DNA from: Pseudomonas resinovorans NBRC 106553
GTDB lineage: Bacteria; Pseudomonadota; Gammaproteobacteria; Pseudomonadales; Pseudomonadaceae
NCBI RefSeq assembly: GCF_000412695.1
Contig: NC_021499.1
Location: 6,200,001-6,264,000 of the forward strand
Direction: 5' to 3'
Length of the DNA: 64,000 bases
A program made the position numbers and the translations under genes. Of this stretch, positions 9,983 to 21,421 are shown piece by piece (positions within the stretch are counted from its first letter, which is position 1; each line of letters starts with the position of its first letter). Under the pieces are notes generated by a model, which did not search any database, was not told the origin of the DNA, and saw only the letters and a list, made by a program, of their open reading frames with translations.

Positions 9983-11005
9983 ATGAACCAGACCATGAAA
10001 GCTGCAGTGGTCCACGCCTTCGGCGAGCCGCTGCGTATCGAGGAAGTGAAGGTCCCGCTGCCCGGCCCCGGGCAGATCCTGGTGAAGATCGAGGCCTCCG
10101 GCGTCTGCCACACCGACCTGCATGCCGCCGAAGGCGACTGGCCGGTGAAGCCGAGCCTGCCCTTCATCCCCGGCCACGAAGGCGTAGGCTACGTCGCGGC
10201 AGTGGGTGCCGGCGTCACCCGCATCAAGGAAGGCGACCGCGTCGGGGTGCCCTGGCTCTACACCGCCTGCGGTTGCTGCGAGCATTGCCTGACCGGCTGG
10301 GAAACCCTCTGCGAGAGCCAGCAGAACACCGGCTACTCGGTGAACGGCGGCTACGCCGAATACGTGCTGGCTGATCCGAACTACGTGGGCGTCCTGCCGA
10401 AGAACGTCGAATTCGCCGAGATCGCGCCGATCCTCTGCGCGGGCGTCACCGTCTACAAGGGCCTCAAGGTCACGGGCGCGCGCCCCGGCCAGTGGGTGGC
10501 CATTTCCGGCATCGGCGGCCTCGGCCACGTGGCCGTGCAGTACGCCCGCGCCATGGGCCTGCACGTGGCGGCCATCGACGTCGACGACGCCAAGCTGGAA
10601 CTGGCGCGCAAGCTCGGCGCCAGCCTGACCATCAACGCCCGCAACGAAGACCCCGCCGAGGTGATCCAGCGCGACATCGGCGGCGCCCACGGCGTACTGG
10701 TGACGGCGGTGTCCAACAGCGCCTTCGGCCAGGCCATCGGCACAGCCCGTCGCGGCGGCACCGTGGCCCTGGTGGGCCTGCCACCGGGTGACTTCCCCAC
10801 GCCGATCTTCGACGTGGTGCTGAAAGCCATCAGCATCACCGGCTCCATCGTCGGCACGCGCGCCGACCTCCAGGAGGCCCTGGACTTCGCCGGCGAGGGC
10901 CTGGTCAAGGCCACCATCCACAAGGACAAGCTGGACAACATCAATGGCATCTTCGAGCAGATGCGCGCCGGCAAGATCGAAGGGCGCATCGTCGTCGAGA
11001 TCTGA
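9983..11005 (+). CDS. adhP: Zinc-dependent alcohol dehydrogenase, AdhP type
   Basis: 340-residue NAD-dependent medium-chain alcohol dehydrogenase. Catalytic zinc ligands are C42 (GVCHTD) and H65 (GHEGVGY), with a third Cys in [13 protein letters not shown]. Structural zinc ligands are C96, C99, C102 and C110 in ACGCCEHC...ETLC. The Rossmann motif [13 protein letters not shown] follows. It interconverts ethanol or other primary alcohols and aldehydes. The ATG at 9983 follows AAGGAAG. It is divergent from purE and convergent with the LysR gene. Confidence 0.94.
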   Translation: MNQTMKAAVVHAFGEPLRIEEVKVPLPGPGQILVKIEASGVCHTDLHAAEGDWPVKPSLPFIPGHEGVGYVAAVGAGVTRIKEGDRVGVPWLYTACGCCEHCLTGWETLCESQQNTGYSVNGGYAEYVLADPNYVGVLPKNVEFAEIAPILCAGVTVYKGLKVTGARPGQWVAISGIGGLGHVAVQYARAMGLHVAAIDVDDAKLELARKLGASLTINARNEDPAEVIQRDIGGAHGVLVTAVSNSAFGQAIGTARRGGTVALVGLPPGDFPTPIFDVVLKAISITGSIVGTRADLQEALDFAGEGLVKATIHKDKLDNINGIFEQMRAGKIEGRIVVEI

Positions 11006-11040
11006 GCCACCCGGGGGCCGGCCCGGCCGACTCCCCGGCC

Positions 11041-11949
11041 TCAGCCCTCGCCGCCCACCCCCGCCTCCAGCTTGCGCCAGAGCAGGCGGATGGAGGCCTT
11101 GCGCACCAGGGCGCAGCGGTACAGGCGGATCTCCAGCGGCACATGCCACTGGCTGCCGCCGCAGACCACCAGGTCGCCCCGGGCGAGCTCGGCCTGGGCG
11201 CTGAAACGTGGCACCCAGGCCACCCCCATGCCCTGCAGGGCCATGCTCTTCAGGCTGTCGGCCATGGCCGTCTCGTACACCGTGGTCGAACGCAGCGCGC
11301 GCTGGCGCAGCAGGATGTTCACCGAGCGGCCGAGAAAGGCGCCGGCGCTGTAGGCCAGCAGCGGCACGCTCTGGCCGCTGTCCAGCTCGAACAGCGGCTT
11401 GCCCTCGGCATCCACCCCGCACACCGGCAGCATCTCGGTGCGCCCCAGGTGCATGGAGGGGAAGATTTCCGGGTCCATCTGCAGCGCCGCGTCCGGGTCG
11501 TAGAAGGCCAGGATCAGGTCGCAGCCGCCTTCACGCAGGGAGTGCACCGCCTCGCCCACGTTGGTGGCGATCAGGCGGCTGGCGATGTTCAGCCCATCGG
11601 CGCGCAACCGCGCGATCCACTGCGGGAAGAAGCCCAGGGCCAGGGAGTGGGCGGCGGCGAACTGCAGCACCTCGCCCTGCTGGCCTTCCAGGTGGTGCAG
11701 GTGGCGCACCACCTCGCCGAGCTGGTCCACCATGCTGCGCGCGGTCACCAGGAACAGCTGGCCGGACTCGGTCAGCTCGATGGGCGTGCGCGAGCGGTTC
11801 ACCAGGGTCAGGCCCAGGGCCGCCTCCAGGCTGCGGATGCGTCGGCTGAACGCAGGCTGGGTGACGAAGCGCCGTTCGGCGGCCTGGGAAAAGCTGCGGG
11901 TACTGGCCAGGGCGACGAAGTCTTCCAGCCACTTGGTTTCCAGGTTCAT
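11041..11949 (-). CDS. LysR-family regulator divergent from aspA
   Basis: 302 residues. The N-terminal winged HTH (WLEDFVALASTRSFSQAAER, then RFVTQPAFSRRIRSLEAALG) and LysR substrate-binding domain are typical. I chose the ATG at 11949 (MNLETKWLEDF), which matches usual LysR length and has GGAAA upstream. The gene is divergent from aspA across about 180 bp, so it probably controls aspartate ammonia-lyase in response to aspartate, fumarate or a related acid; that is inference from position. Confidence 0.92.
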   Translation of the reverse strand: MNLETKWLEDFVALASTRSFSQAAERRFVTQPAFSRRIRSLEAALGLTLVNRSRTPIELTESGQLFLVTARSMVDQLGEVVRHLHHLEGQQGEVLQFAAAHSLALGFFPQWIARLRADGLNIASRLIATNVGEAVHSLREGGCDLILAFYDPDAALQMDPEIFPSMHLGRTEMLPVCGVDAEGKPLFELDSGQSVPLLAYSAGAFLGRSVNILLRQRALRSTTVYETAMADSLKSMALQGMGVAWVPRFSAQAELARGDLVVCGGSQWHVPLEIRLYRCALVRKASIRLLWRKLEAGVGGEG

Positions 11950-12128
11950 CGATGGTTTCCAGAATGCTCGTTTTTGGTGCACACGCTCGCGGACCATCCC
12001 GCGTCACGCGGACATTATGCCGATTGTGCATGACCCAGCGAATAACAGCATTGGCCTAAAAATGGCTGCGGACCTAGATTATTGGGCATCGCGGCGCTAG
12101 CCGTGCTCCCCCAGAGATGAATGACATC

Positions 12129-13553
<1,425 letters not shown>

Positions 13554-13598
13554 CCGGGAAACAGACTCACCAGGAGGGGTTCGCCCCTTCATCCTTCG

Positions 13599-13625
13599 AG
13601 GATGGCGCAAGCCATCCTTTTTTTT
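13599..13625 (+). terminator. Intrinsic terminator of aspA
   Basis: AGGATGGC, loop GCAA, GCCATCCT followed by a run of eight T. Classical Rho-independent terminator 45 bp after the aspA stop. Confidence 0.93.
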
Positions 13626-13656
13626 GCCTGTGGATAACCGGCGCGAAGCCAGGTCC

Positions 13657-13691
13657 GTAGGATGGGTATCGCTCCGCTCAACCCATCCTAC
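13657..13691. repeat. REP-like palindrome, GTAGGATGGGT family
   Basis: GTAGGATGGGT and ACCCATCCTAC form an 11-bp perfect stem around ATCGCTCCGCTCA. The right arm ends at the last codons of the convergent MocR gene. Related copies are at 20660-20803, 36058-36082 and 44024-44054. Confidence 0.75.
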
Positions 13692-15151
13692 AAATGCCAG
13701 GCCTTGCGCAGGGTCCGGAGCGCCTCCCCGATCCGCTCCTCGGGCACGGCGGCAAAGCCCAGCACCAGCCCGGCACGGTTATCCACAGGCTCCTCGCTGT
13801 CCTCCAGCCAATACTCGCTGAGACCATTCATCTCCACCCCGGCGACGCGGGCCTGGCTCACCAGCTCGCGTTCCCGCGCCAGGCTGTCCACCCGCACGCA
13901 CAGGTGCAGGCCGGCCTCCACCGGCGGCATCGGCGCGCAACCGGGGATGTCCTGCGGCCAGTCCCGCAGCAGGGCGTCGCGACGGGCGCGGGCGGCCAGG
14001 CGCATGCGCCGCACATGGCGCTGGAAGTGGCCGGCGGCGATGAACTCGGCCATCACCGCCTGGGTGCCGATCTCCGAGTGGCGCATGTCCAGCGCGCGGC
14101 GCCGGGCGAAGGCCTCGGTCAGCCCCGGTGGCAGCACCAGGTAACCCAGGCGCAGGGCCGGGAAGGCGATCTTGCAGAAGGTGCCGACATAGAGCACCCG
14201 TCCCTGCCGGTCCAGCGCCGCCAGGGGCGCCAGCGGGGTACCGCTGTAGCGGTACTCGCCGTCGTAGTCGTCCTCGACTATCCAGCCGCCCTCGCGCTCG
14301 GCCCATTCCAGCAGCTCCAGACGCCGCGCCAGGGACAGGGTGACGCCGGTGGGGTACTGGTGCGAGGGCGTGACATAGGCCAGCCGGCAATCCGCCACGC
14401 GCGCCAGGGCGGCGCAGTCCAGGCCGTCGTTATCCACAGGCACGCCGCACAGTTGCGCGCCGGCCACGGCGAAAGCATGGCCGGCGGCGCGGTAGCCGGG
14501 GTTCTCGATGGCCACCCGGTCGCCGGGCTGCACCAGCAACTGGGCGCAGAGGCTGATGGCCTGCTGGGCGCCACAGGTGATCACCACCTGCGCCGCATCG
14601 CAGGACAGCCCCCGGCTGCTGCGCAGGTAGGCCGCCACCAGCTCGCGCAGGGTCCAGTCCCCGGCCGGGTCGCCATAGCCCAGGCGCGCCGGTGACGGCT
14701 TGCGCCAGAAACGCGCCGAAAGGCGCGCCCAGGTCTCGAAGGGGAACAGGTCGAAGGCCGGCACGCCGATGCGGAAGGCTCGTGGCGGCCCCGTCACCGG
14801 CGGCGGCAGGTGGTGGCTGTCCAGGCGCCGCAGGGCCGGGCCCGGCGCGGGGCCGGCCGGTGGCTGGGGCACGGGGCGGGCTGTGGATAACTCCGCGACG
14901 TAGGTGCCGTCGCCCACCCGCCCTTCCACGTAACCCTCGGCATAGAGCTGGTCGAAGGCACGGGACACGGTGTTGCGCGAGATACCCAGCAGCGCGGCAA
15001 GGTCGCGGGTGGCCGGCAGGCGCGTACGGCTGCCCAGGCGGCCATCGAGGATGCGCTCGCGCAGTGCCTGGTAGAGCTGGCGCGCCAGACCCTGGCCGGG
15101 GTCCAGACGGATGCCGGAAAGGTCGACGGGAAGGGGTGGCGTAGCGGGCAT
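13688..15151 (-). CDS. MocR-type transcriptional regulator (GntR HTH fused to aminotransferase fold)
   Basis: 487 residues. Residues 1-75 form a GntR winged helix (LYQALRERILDGRLGSRTRLP, then LLGISRNTVSRAFDQL). The rest is a fold-type I aminotransferase domain that binds PLP. The PLP lysine lies in GTFCKIAFPALRLGY, where the usual Ser before Lys is Cys. It is divergent from a paiB-like gene across 100 bp, so that operon is the likely target. Two TTATCCACA words and one TGTGGATAA word lie inside the gene (13779, 14430, 14882). Confidence 0.94.
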   Translation of the reverse strand: MPATPPLPVDLSGIRLDPGQGLARQLYQALRERILDGRLGSRTRLPATRDLAALLGISRNTVSRAFDQLYAEGYVEGRVGDGTYVAELSTARPVPQPPAGPAPGPALRRLDSHHLPPPVTGPPRAFRIGVPAFDLFPFETWARLSARFWRKPSPARLGYGDPAGDWTLRELVAAYLRSSRGLSCDAAQVVITCGAQQAISLCAQLLVQPGDRVAIENPGYRAAGHAFAVAGAQLCGVPVDNDGLDCAALARVADCRLAYVTPSHQYPTGVTLSLARRLELLEWAEREGGWIVEDDYDGEYRYSGTPLAPLAALDRQGRVLYVGTFCKIAFPALRLGYLVLPPGLTEAFARRRALDMRHSEIGTQAVMAEFIAAGHFQRHVRRMRLAARARRDALLRDWPQDIPGCAPMPPVEAGLHLCVRVDSLARERELVSQARVAGVEMNGLSEYWLEDSEEPVDNRAGLVLGFAAVPEERIGEALRTLRKAWHL

Positions 15152-15187
15152 GCTTGGCCTCGGATTGGCACTATCGAACTGACAGTA

Positions 15188-15233
15188 AATGGCTCTTACA
15201 ACGGACCAATATCCTGCCTAGCATGGAGCCATT
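15188..15233. promoter_or_regulatory. Inverted-repeat operator candidate between mocR and paiB-like gene
   Basis: AATGGCTC (15188-15195) and GAGCCATT (15226-15233) are perfect inverted repeats 30 bp apart in the 100-bp divergent region. Widely spaced repeats are usual for dimeric MocR regulators, so this is the best candidate for their binding. Confidence 0.4.
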
Positions 15234-15251
15234 ACGCCAGGAGAAGCCGAC

Positions 15252-15878
15252 ATGTACCGCCCCACCGCCTTCCGCCAGGACGACCTCGCCACGCTCCATG
15301 CGCAGATGCAGGCCACTGGTCTCGCCGTGCTCACCAGCGCCGGCGGCCAGGGCCTCATGGCCAGCCACCTGCCGCTGTTGCTGGAGCCCGGCGAAGGCGA
15401 GTTCGGCACCCTCTACGGCCACTTCGCCCGCGCCAATCCGCACTGGCGCGACCTGGCCGATGGCGCCGAGACGCTGGTGGTGTTTCCCGGCCCGGACGCC
15501 TATGTCAGCCCCGCCTGGTACCCGGCCAAGGCCGAGCACGGCAAGGTGGTGCCCACCTGGAACTACATCGCCGTGCACGCCTGGGGCCAGGCCGAGGTGT
15601 TCGACGACGCCGAGCGCCTGCTGCGCCTGGTGAGCCGACTGAGTGACCGCCACGAAGCCGGCCGGCCACAACCCTGGGCGGTGGACGAAGCGCCCCGCGA
15701 CTACCTTGATTCCATGCTCCGCGCCATCGTCGGCTTCGCCCTGCCGATCCGTCGCCTGGAAGGCAAATGGAAGCTCGGGCAGAACCGCTCGGCCGCCGAC
15801 CAGGCCGGCGTGCGCGAGGGCCTGGCCGCCTCATCCAATCCGCGTGACCACGAATTGGCCGCGCGCATGACGCTTTGA
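15252..15878 (+). CDS. PaiB-like FMN-binding protein
   Basis: 208-residue protein of the PaiB family, which adopts a split-barrel FMN-binding fold; the Bacillus member affects sporulation and protease genes. The motifs PGPDAYVSPAWYP and VVPTWNYIAVHAWG and the C-terminal KWKLGQNRSAADQ are diagnostic. Start at 15252 after AGGAGAAG. It heads a short operon with two acetyltransferase genes. PaiA, the Bacillus partner, is itself an acetyltransferase, which makes the neighbourhood fitting. Confidence 0.9.
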   Translation: MYRPTAFRQDDLATLHAQMQATGLAVLTSAGGQGLMASHLPLLLEPGEGEFGTLYGHFARANPHWRDLADGAETLVVFPGPDAYVSPAWYPAKAEHGKVVPTWNYIAVHAWGQAEVFDDAERLLRLVSRLSDRHEAGRPQPWAVDEAPRDYLDSMLRAIVGFALPIRRLEGKWKLGQNRSAADQAGVREGLAASSNPRDHELAARMTL

Positions 15879-15898
15879 ACCAGCACAGGAAGGAATCC

Positions 15899-16348
15899 AT
15901 GTCCGCACCAATCGAAATCCGCCCGGTCAGCGCCGCCGACCACGCCGCCTGGCTGCCGCTCTGGCAGGGCTACCAGCGCTTCTACAAGACCGAAATCGCC
16001 GCCGAGACCACCGCCGTCACCTGGCAGCGCTTCCTCGACCCGGCCGAGCCCATGCACGCGGCCCTGGCCTGGCGTGGCATTGATGCCGTAGGGATGGTGC
16101 ATTTCATCTTCCACCGCAGCTGCTGGACGGTGGGCGACTATGTCTACCTGCAGGATCTCTACGTGGCCGAGGGCCTGCGCGGTGGCGGCATCGGTCGCCA
16201 GCTGATCGAGCATGTCTACGCCGAGGCCCGCGCCGCCGGCGCCTCGCGGGTGCACTGGCTGACCCACGAGAGCAACACCGACGCCATGCAGCTCTACGAC
16301 CGCATCGCCGACCGTTCCGGCTTCATCCAGTACCGCAAGATCCTCTGA
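15899..16348 (+). CDS. GNAT family N-acetyltransferase
   Basis: 149 residues of the GNAT fold. The acetyl-CoA motif A is VAEGLRGGGIGRQLIEHVYA and the C-terminal part reads WLTHESNTDAMQLYDRIADRSG, matching small-molecule acetyltransferases. The ATG at 15899 has GGAAGGA upstream; an in-frame start 8 codons earlier lies within the preceding gene. The substrate is unknown. It is second in the paiB-like operon, 20 bp after the first gene. Confidence 0.9.
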   Translation: MSAPIEIRPVSAADHAAWLPLWQGYQRFYKTEIAAETTAVTWQRFLDPAEPMHAALAWRGIDAVGMVHFIFHRSCWTVGDYVYLQDLYVAEGLRGGGIGRQLIEHVYAEARAAGASRVHWLTHESNTDAMQLYDRIADRSGFIQYRKIL

Positions 16349-16360
16349 CCGGAGTCACCC

Positions 16361-17035
16361 ATGACCAGCCAAGACCTGAGCCACTGGCAACCCCGCCCCA
16401 CTCCTACCCAGGCGCCCCTGCCCGGCCGCTTCGTGCGCCTGGAAGCCCTCGACGCCGCGCGCCACGGCGACGACCTGTGGCAGGCACTGCAAGGCCCGGA
16501 CCCGGCGCTCTGGGACTACCTGCCCTACGGCCCCTTCGCCAGCCGCGAACCTTTCGACGCCTGGCTGCGCGGCAACGCCGACAGCCGCGACCCGCTCTTC
16601 TATACGGTGATCGACCAGGCCAGCGGGCGCGCCCTGGGCGTACTCAGTTTCCTGCGCATCACGCCCAAGGACGGTGTCATCGAGATCGGCCACATCGCCT
16701 TCGGCAAGGACATGCAGCGCACGCCGGGCTCCACCGAGGCGGTCTGGCTGCTGGCCCGGCACGCCTTCGACGACCTCGGCTACCGCCGCCTGGAATGGAA
16801 GTGCAACGCGCGCAACGCCCGCTCCATGCGCGCCGCCGAGCGCCTGGGATTCAGTTTTGAGGGGCTGTTCCGCCAGCACATGATCGTCAAGGGCGAGAAC
16901 CGCGACACCGCCTGGTTCTCCATCCTCGATGGGGAATGGCCGCAGGTGCGGGCAGGCTTCGAGTGCTGGCTGGCTGTGGATAACTTCGATGGGGAGGGGC
17001 GGCAGAAGCAATCCCTGGAAGCATTGCGCGGTTGA
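16361..17035 (+). CDS. RimJ/RimL-like GNAT acetyltransferase
   Basis: 224-residue acetyltransferase of the RimJ/RimL branch, recognised from GRFVRLEALD at the N-terminus, GVLSFLRITPKDGVIEIGHI in the core and RLEWKCNARNARSMRAAERL before the acetyl-CoA site. This group often acetylates amino acids, peptides or protein N-termini. It follows the previous gene by 12 bp with CCGGAG before the ATG, so it belongs to the same operon. Confidence 0.9.
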   Translation: MTSQDLSHWQPRPTPTQAPLPGRFVRLEALDAARHGDDLWQALQGPDPALWDYLPYGPFASREPFDAWLRGNADSRDPLFYTVIDQASGRALGVLSFLRITPKDGVIEIGHIAFGKDMQRTPGSTEAVWLLARHAFDDLGYRRLEWKCNARNARSMRAAERLGFSFEGLFRQHMIVKGENRDTAWFSILDGEWPQVRAGFECWLAVDNFDGEGRQKQSLEALRG

Positions 17036-17043
17036 TGCTCCAC

Positions 17044-17116
17044 CCGTAGGAGCGAGGGGGACGCCGAGTTCGCTGCTCGCGAAAGGCCCATTCGCGAGCA
17101 GAGCTCGCTCCTACGG
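17044..17116. repeat. REP-like nested palindrome, GTAGGAGCGAG family
   Basis: CCGTAGGAGCGAG and CTCGCTCCTACGG form the outer stem. GCTCGCGAA and TTCGCGAGC form an inner stem. It lies between the convergent acetyltransferase and HTH regulator genes. A fragment of the same family begins the cluster at 35957. Confidence 0.8.
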
Positions 17117-17127
17117 ATAAGGTCCTG

Positions 17128-17946
17128 TCACTCGATCTCGAACAACCCGTTCTTGAGCGGCGCCACATCCAGGCGCTGGCGCACGTCATCGTCGATGCGT
17201 GGGTCGTCGGGGCGGTAGAGCTTCACCTGGCGGTAGGCGGCGACGCGGTTGATCTCGGCGCCCAGGTATTCCCAGACCACGCGGGTGCAGGCCGGGTTGC
17301 GCCGGTCGCCGCTGGAGACACCGGTCTTCAGGCCGTTCAAGCGGGTGATGCGGCTCTTGTAGCTGGGGATGAGGATGGTCTGGCTCATCTCGTTCAGCGT
17401 GAGGGACTCGTAGTCCATCAGGAACAGGCGGTCCTGCAGCTGGAAGGCCGCGCCCAGGTAGCGGCAACGCACCCAATCCTCGGCCTGGACGTCGGGGCCG
17501 CTGGCGCGCTCCTGCCTTTCCTGGCGCTCGAAGAGGAAGTTGCCGTCGTCCTCCCACAGGCGCACCAGCGACAGCAGCACGGTACCGGGCACCGACATGC
17601 AGTTGGAGTATTCGAAATAGAAGCCGCAGTAGCGCGACAGGTTGCCGGACTGGGCGCGCAGCGGGTCGAGCAGCTCCAGCAGCGGATCGTTGCGGTTACC
17701 GGCGTCCTGGTCCGGGGCGCGGGTACCGAGCAGGCGGGCGAACTGCTCCGGCGGCATGCCGATCTCGTAGTCCTCGACACCGAAGAAGTCGCAGATGCGC
17801 TTGAGGTTGTAGGGCGTCGGCCGGCTCTGGCCGCTGAGGTACTTGTTGAACTGGGCGCGATTGATCGACAACTTGCGGCAGACCTCCGCGATCGATCGGT
17901 AATGGCTGCAAAGCAGCTTGAGGTTGTTGCCGAGATACTCCGCCAT
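17128..17946 (-). CDS. HTH (XRE-type) regulator with uncharacterised C-terminal domain
   Basis: 272 residues. The N-terminal HTH (NNLKLLCSHYRSIAEVCRKL, SINRAQFNKYLSGQSRP) is a Cro/C1-type domain. The C-terminal 190 residues match no domain I can name and may sense a ligand. The ATG at 17946 (MAEYLGNN) follows GGTAGGGG. The gene is divergent from the alanine/sodium symporter gene, and a long inverted repeat overlaps its own -10 TATAAT. It therefore probably represses itself and controls the symporter-asparaginase pair. Confidence 0.85.
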   Translation of the reverse strand: MAEYLGNNLKLLCSHYRSIAEVCRKLSINRAQFNKYLSGQSRPTPYNLKRICDFFGVEDYEIGMPPEQFARLLGTRAPDQDAGNRNDPLLELLDPLRAQSGNLSRYCGFYFEYSNCMSVPGTVLLSLVRLWEDDGNFLFERQERQERASGPDVQAEDWVRCRYLGAAFQLQDRLFLMDYESLTLNEMSQTILIPSYKSRITRLNGLKTGVSSGDRRNPACTRVVWEYLGAEINRVAAYRQVKLYRPDDPRIDDDVRQRLDVAPLKNGLFEIE

Positions 17947-17961
17947 GCCACGGCCCCTACC

Positions 17962-17999
17962 TGATGCGAGTGACGCGATTATAGCGTCAACTCGCATCA
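17962..17999. promoter_or_regulatory. Long inverted-repeat operator overlapping the HTH regulator promoter
   Basis: TGATGCGAG-TGACGC (17962-17976) and GCGTCA-A-CTCGCATCA (17984-17999) pair over 15 positions, with one extra A in the right arm. The 7-bp centre carries, on the minus strand, a perfect TATAAT (17978-17983). The site would place a bound dimer on the -10 of the regulator gene, 16 bp upstream of its start codon. Confidence 0.7.
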
Positions 18000-18132
18000 A
18001 CTTGGTGCAACCCGCGAAATTGCCCTCTCTGGCCCCCTTGCACAACCATGCGCAACCTTCCCGGCGCGGTGGCCAGCACCCGACCGCTACGCTGATTCCC
18101 CCAACAACAACAACTGGATCAGGTGAATCGCC

Positions 18133-19572
<1,440 letters not shown>

Positions 19573-19596
19573 TCGCGACTCCTGGTGAGACGCCGG

Positions 19597-19627
19597 TGCC
19601 GCTCCTGCGCTGTTGCGGGGAGCGGCA
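19597..19627 (+). terminator. Hairpin between symporter and asparaginase genes
   Basis: TGCCGCTCC (19597-19605) and GGAGCGGCA (19619-19627) form a 9-bp stem with a 13-base loop. No T-run follows, so it may only reduce read-through or stabilise the upstream message. Confidence 0.35.
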
Positions 19628-19662
19628 TCGTCGTATCTGCAGTCCCGCTTTTCGAGAACCCC

Positions 19663-20646
19663 ATGAACGCAGTGAAGAACCTATTCGTGCTCTATACCGG
19701 CGGCACCATCGGCATGCTGCAGAGTGCCTGCGGCCTGGCCCCGGCCGGCGGCTTCGAGGCGCGCATGCGCGAGCAGCTGGACGCCCAGGGCACCGTACTG
19801 GACTGGTGCTTCCAGGAGCTGCCGCCACTGATCGACAGCGCCAACATGCGCCAGGCCAACTGGCTGGCCATGGGCGCGGCCATAGTCGAAGCCGTGGAGC
19901 GCGGCCACGACGGCGTGCTGCTGCTGCACGGCACCGACACCCTGGCCTACAGCGCCGCGGCCCTCTCCTTCCTGCTGCTGGGCCTGCCGGTACCCGTGGT
20001 GCTGACCGGCGCCATGCTGCCGGCGGGTAACGAAGGCAGCGACGCCTGGCCGAACCTGCTGGGCGCGGTGACGGCATTGCAGCAGGGCGTCGCCCCCGGT
20101 GTGCACCTGTATTTCAACGGCCAGCTGCTGCACGGCGCCCGCGCCAGCAAGCTGCGCTCCGAGGCCTTCGACGCCTTCGCCGAACTGCCGCGTCGTCGCG
20201 AAGCGGAACGTGCCGCGAAGATTCCCGCAGGCCTCGACTACCGCACCCGGCGCCAGCCGGTGAACCTCGCGGTGCTGCCGCTGTTCCCCGGCATCGCGGC
20301 CGGCCATGTGCAGGCGTTGCTGGACAGTGGCGTGCAGGGGCTGTTGCTGGAGTGCTATGGCAGCGGTACCGGGCCTGCGGACGACCAGGCGTTGCTGGAT
20401 GTACTGCGTGCCGCCCACCGGCGCGGCGTGGTGCTGGCGGCCAGCAGCCAGTGCCCGGCCGGGCATGTGCAGGCGGGGGTCTACGCCGCCAGCAGCCAGC
20501 TGCTGGCCACCGGCCTGGTGCCGGCCGGCGGCATGACTCGCGAGGCGGCACTGGGCAAGCTGTTCGCGCTGCTCGGCGCGGGGATGCGCCAGGAAGAGGT
20601 GGAGCAGTGGTTCGGCGTGGATCTGTGTGGGGAGATGGCCGATTGA
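19663..20646 (+). CDS. L-asparaginase (type I-like, cytoplasmic)
   Basis: 327-residue enzyme hydrolysing asparagine to aspartate and ammonia. The first catalytic Thr is in YTGGTIGM near residue 12 and the second in LLHGTDTLAYSAAAL near residue 88. There is no signal peptide, so it is cytoplasmic. The start at 19663 (MNAVKNLFV) is at the correct distance from the catalytic Thr; earlier in-frame starts would add an unrelated leader. The product, aspartate, is the substrate of AspA encoded 7 kb away. Confidence 0.92.
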   Translation: MNAVKNLFVLYTGGTIGMLQSACGLAPAGGFEARMREQLDAQGTVLDWCFQELPPLIDSANMRQANWLAMGAAIVEAVERGHDGVLLLHGTDTLAYSAAALSFLLLGLPVPVVLTGAMLPAGNEGSDAWPNLLGAVTALQQGVAPGVHLYFNGQLLHGARASKLRSEAFDAFAELPRRREAERAAKIPAGLDYRTRRQPVNLAVLPLFPGIAAGHVQALLDSGVQGLLLECYGSGTGPADDQALLDVLRAAHRRGVVLAASSQCPAGHVQAGVYAASSQLLATGLVPAGGMTREAALGKLFALLGAGMRQEEVEQWFGVDLCGEMAD

Positions 20647-20659
20647 GCTGGTAACGGCA

Positions 20660-20803
20660 TGGGTTTCGCTTCGCTCGCGGAACGCCGCCCGACCCATCCT
20701 ACGACGAGGCCTGGGTCGAGCGCACAAGTAGGATGGGTTGAGCCTGCGATACCCATGCTGTTCTGGTGCCGATGGGTATCGCTTCGCTCAAACGCATCCT
20801 ACA
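20660..20803. repeat. Cluster of GTAGGATGGGT-family REP-like repeats
   Basis: Three related arms follow each other: GGTTTCGCTTCGCTCG...CCCATCCTACG, AGTAGGATGGGTTGAGC, and GATGGGTATCGCTTCGCTC...GCATCCTACA. They fill the space between the convergent asparaginase and CBS genes. No gene lies here. Confidence 0.75.
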
Positions 20804-20812
20804 AGAGCAGCA

Positions 20813-21253
20813 TCAAGCCACTTCGCCGCGGATGTACTGCTCCAGGTGCTGGATCAGCGCGTCCTGCTCGGCCATGGCTTCCTTCACCAGGTCGCCGATG
20901 GACAGCAGGCCCACCAGCACGCCGTTGTCCAGCACCGGCAGGTGGCGCAGGTGGTGTTCGGTCATCAGCGCCATGCACTCGCGGATGCTCTGGCGCGGCG
21001 ACACGGTCAGGACCGGCTCGGTCATGAACGCGCGCACCGAGGTGGCCACCGACGAGCGCCCCTGCAGTACGCCCTTACGCGCATAGTCGCGCTCACTGAC
21101 GATACCCAGCAGGCTGCTGCCACGGGTCACCGGCAACGCGCCGATGTTCTGCCGGGCCATCAGCCGCAGCGCCTCGAGCATCGGCGCGTCGACATCAATG
21201 GTGTGAACCTTCTGCTGCGGCTTGTCGCAAAGCATCTGGGCGACGGTTTTCAT
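20813..21253 (-). CDS. Two-CBS-domain protein
   Basis: 146 residues made of two CBS domains (about 8-62 and 76-132), with landmarks IGALPVTRGSSLLGIVSERD and LRHLPVLDNGVLVGLLSIGD. Such stand-alone pairs bind adenine nucleotides and regulate partners. I chose the ATG at 21253 (MKTVAQM), which has GGGAGGAA upstream. The partner cannot be inferred from neighbours. Confidence 0.92.
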   Translation of the reverse strand: MKTVAQMLCDKPQQKVHTIDVDAPMLEALRLMARQNIGALPVTRGSSLLGIVSERDYARKGVLQGRSSVATSVRAFMTEPVLTVSPRQSIRECMALMTEHHLRHLPVLDNGVLVGLLSIGDLVKEAMAEQDALIQHLEQYIRGEVA

Positions 21254-21373
21254 GGCGATTCCTCCCGTGGGGTGACATGAGGGGCAGGATGCCCAACAGC
21301 ACGCCGGCACAGCCAAACGACGTTTTGCATGGTGACCATTGAAAATTTCATTGGTCGTCCCCGTAACGCGCGC

Positions 21374-21400
21374 AAAAAAAGGGAGCCTCGCGGCTCCCCA
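21374..21400 (-). terminator. Intrinsic terminator of the pyruvate carboxylase operon
   Basis: On the minus strand GGGAGCC, loop GCGA, GGCTCCC is followed by seven T. It lies 22 bp after the stop of pycB/oadA. Confidence 0.93.
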
Positions 21401-21421
21401 GGGGAACTATCGTCGGAGCAA

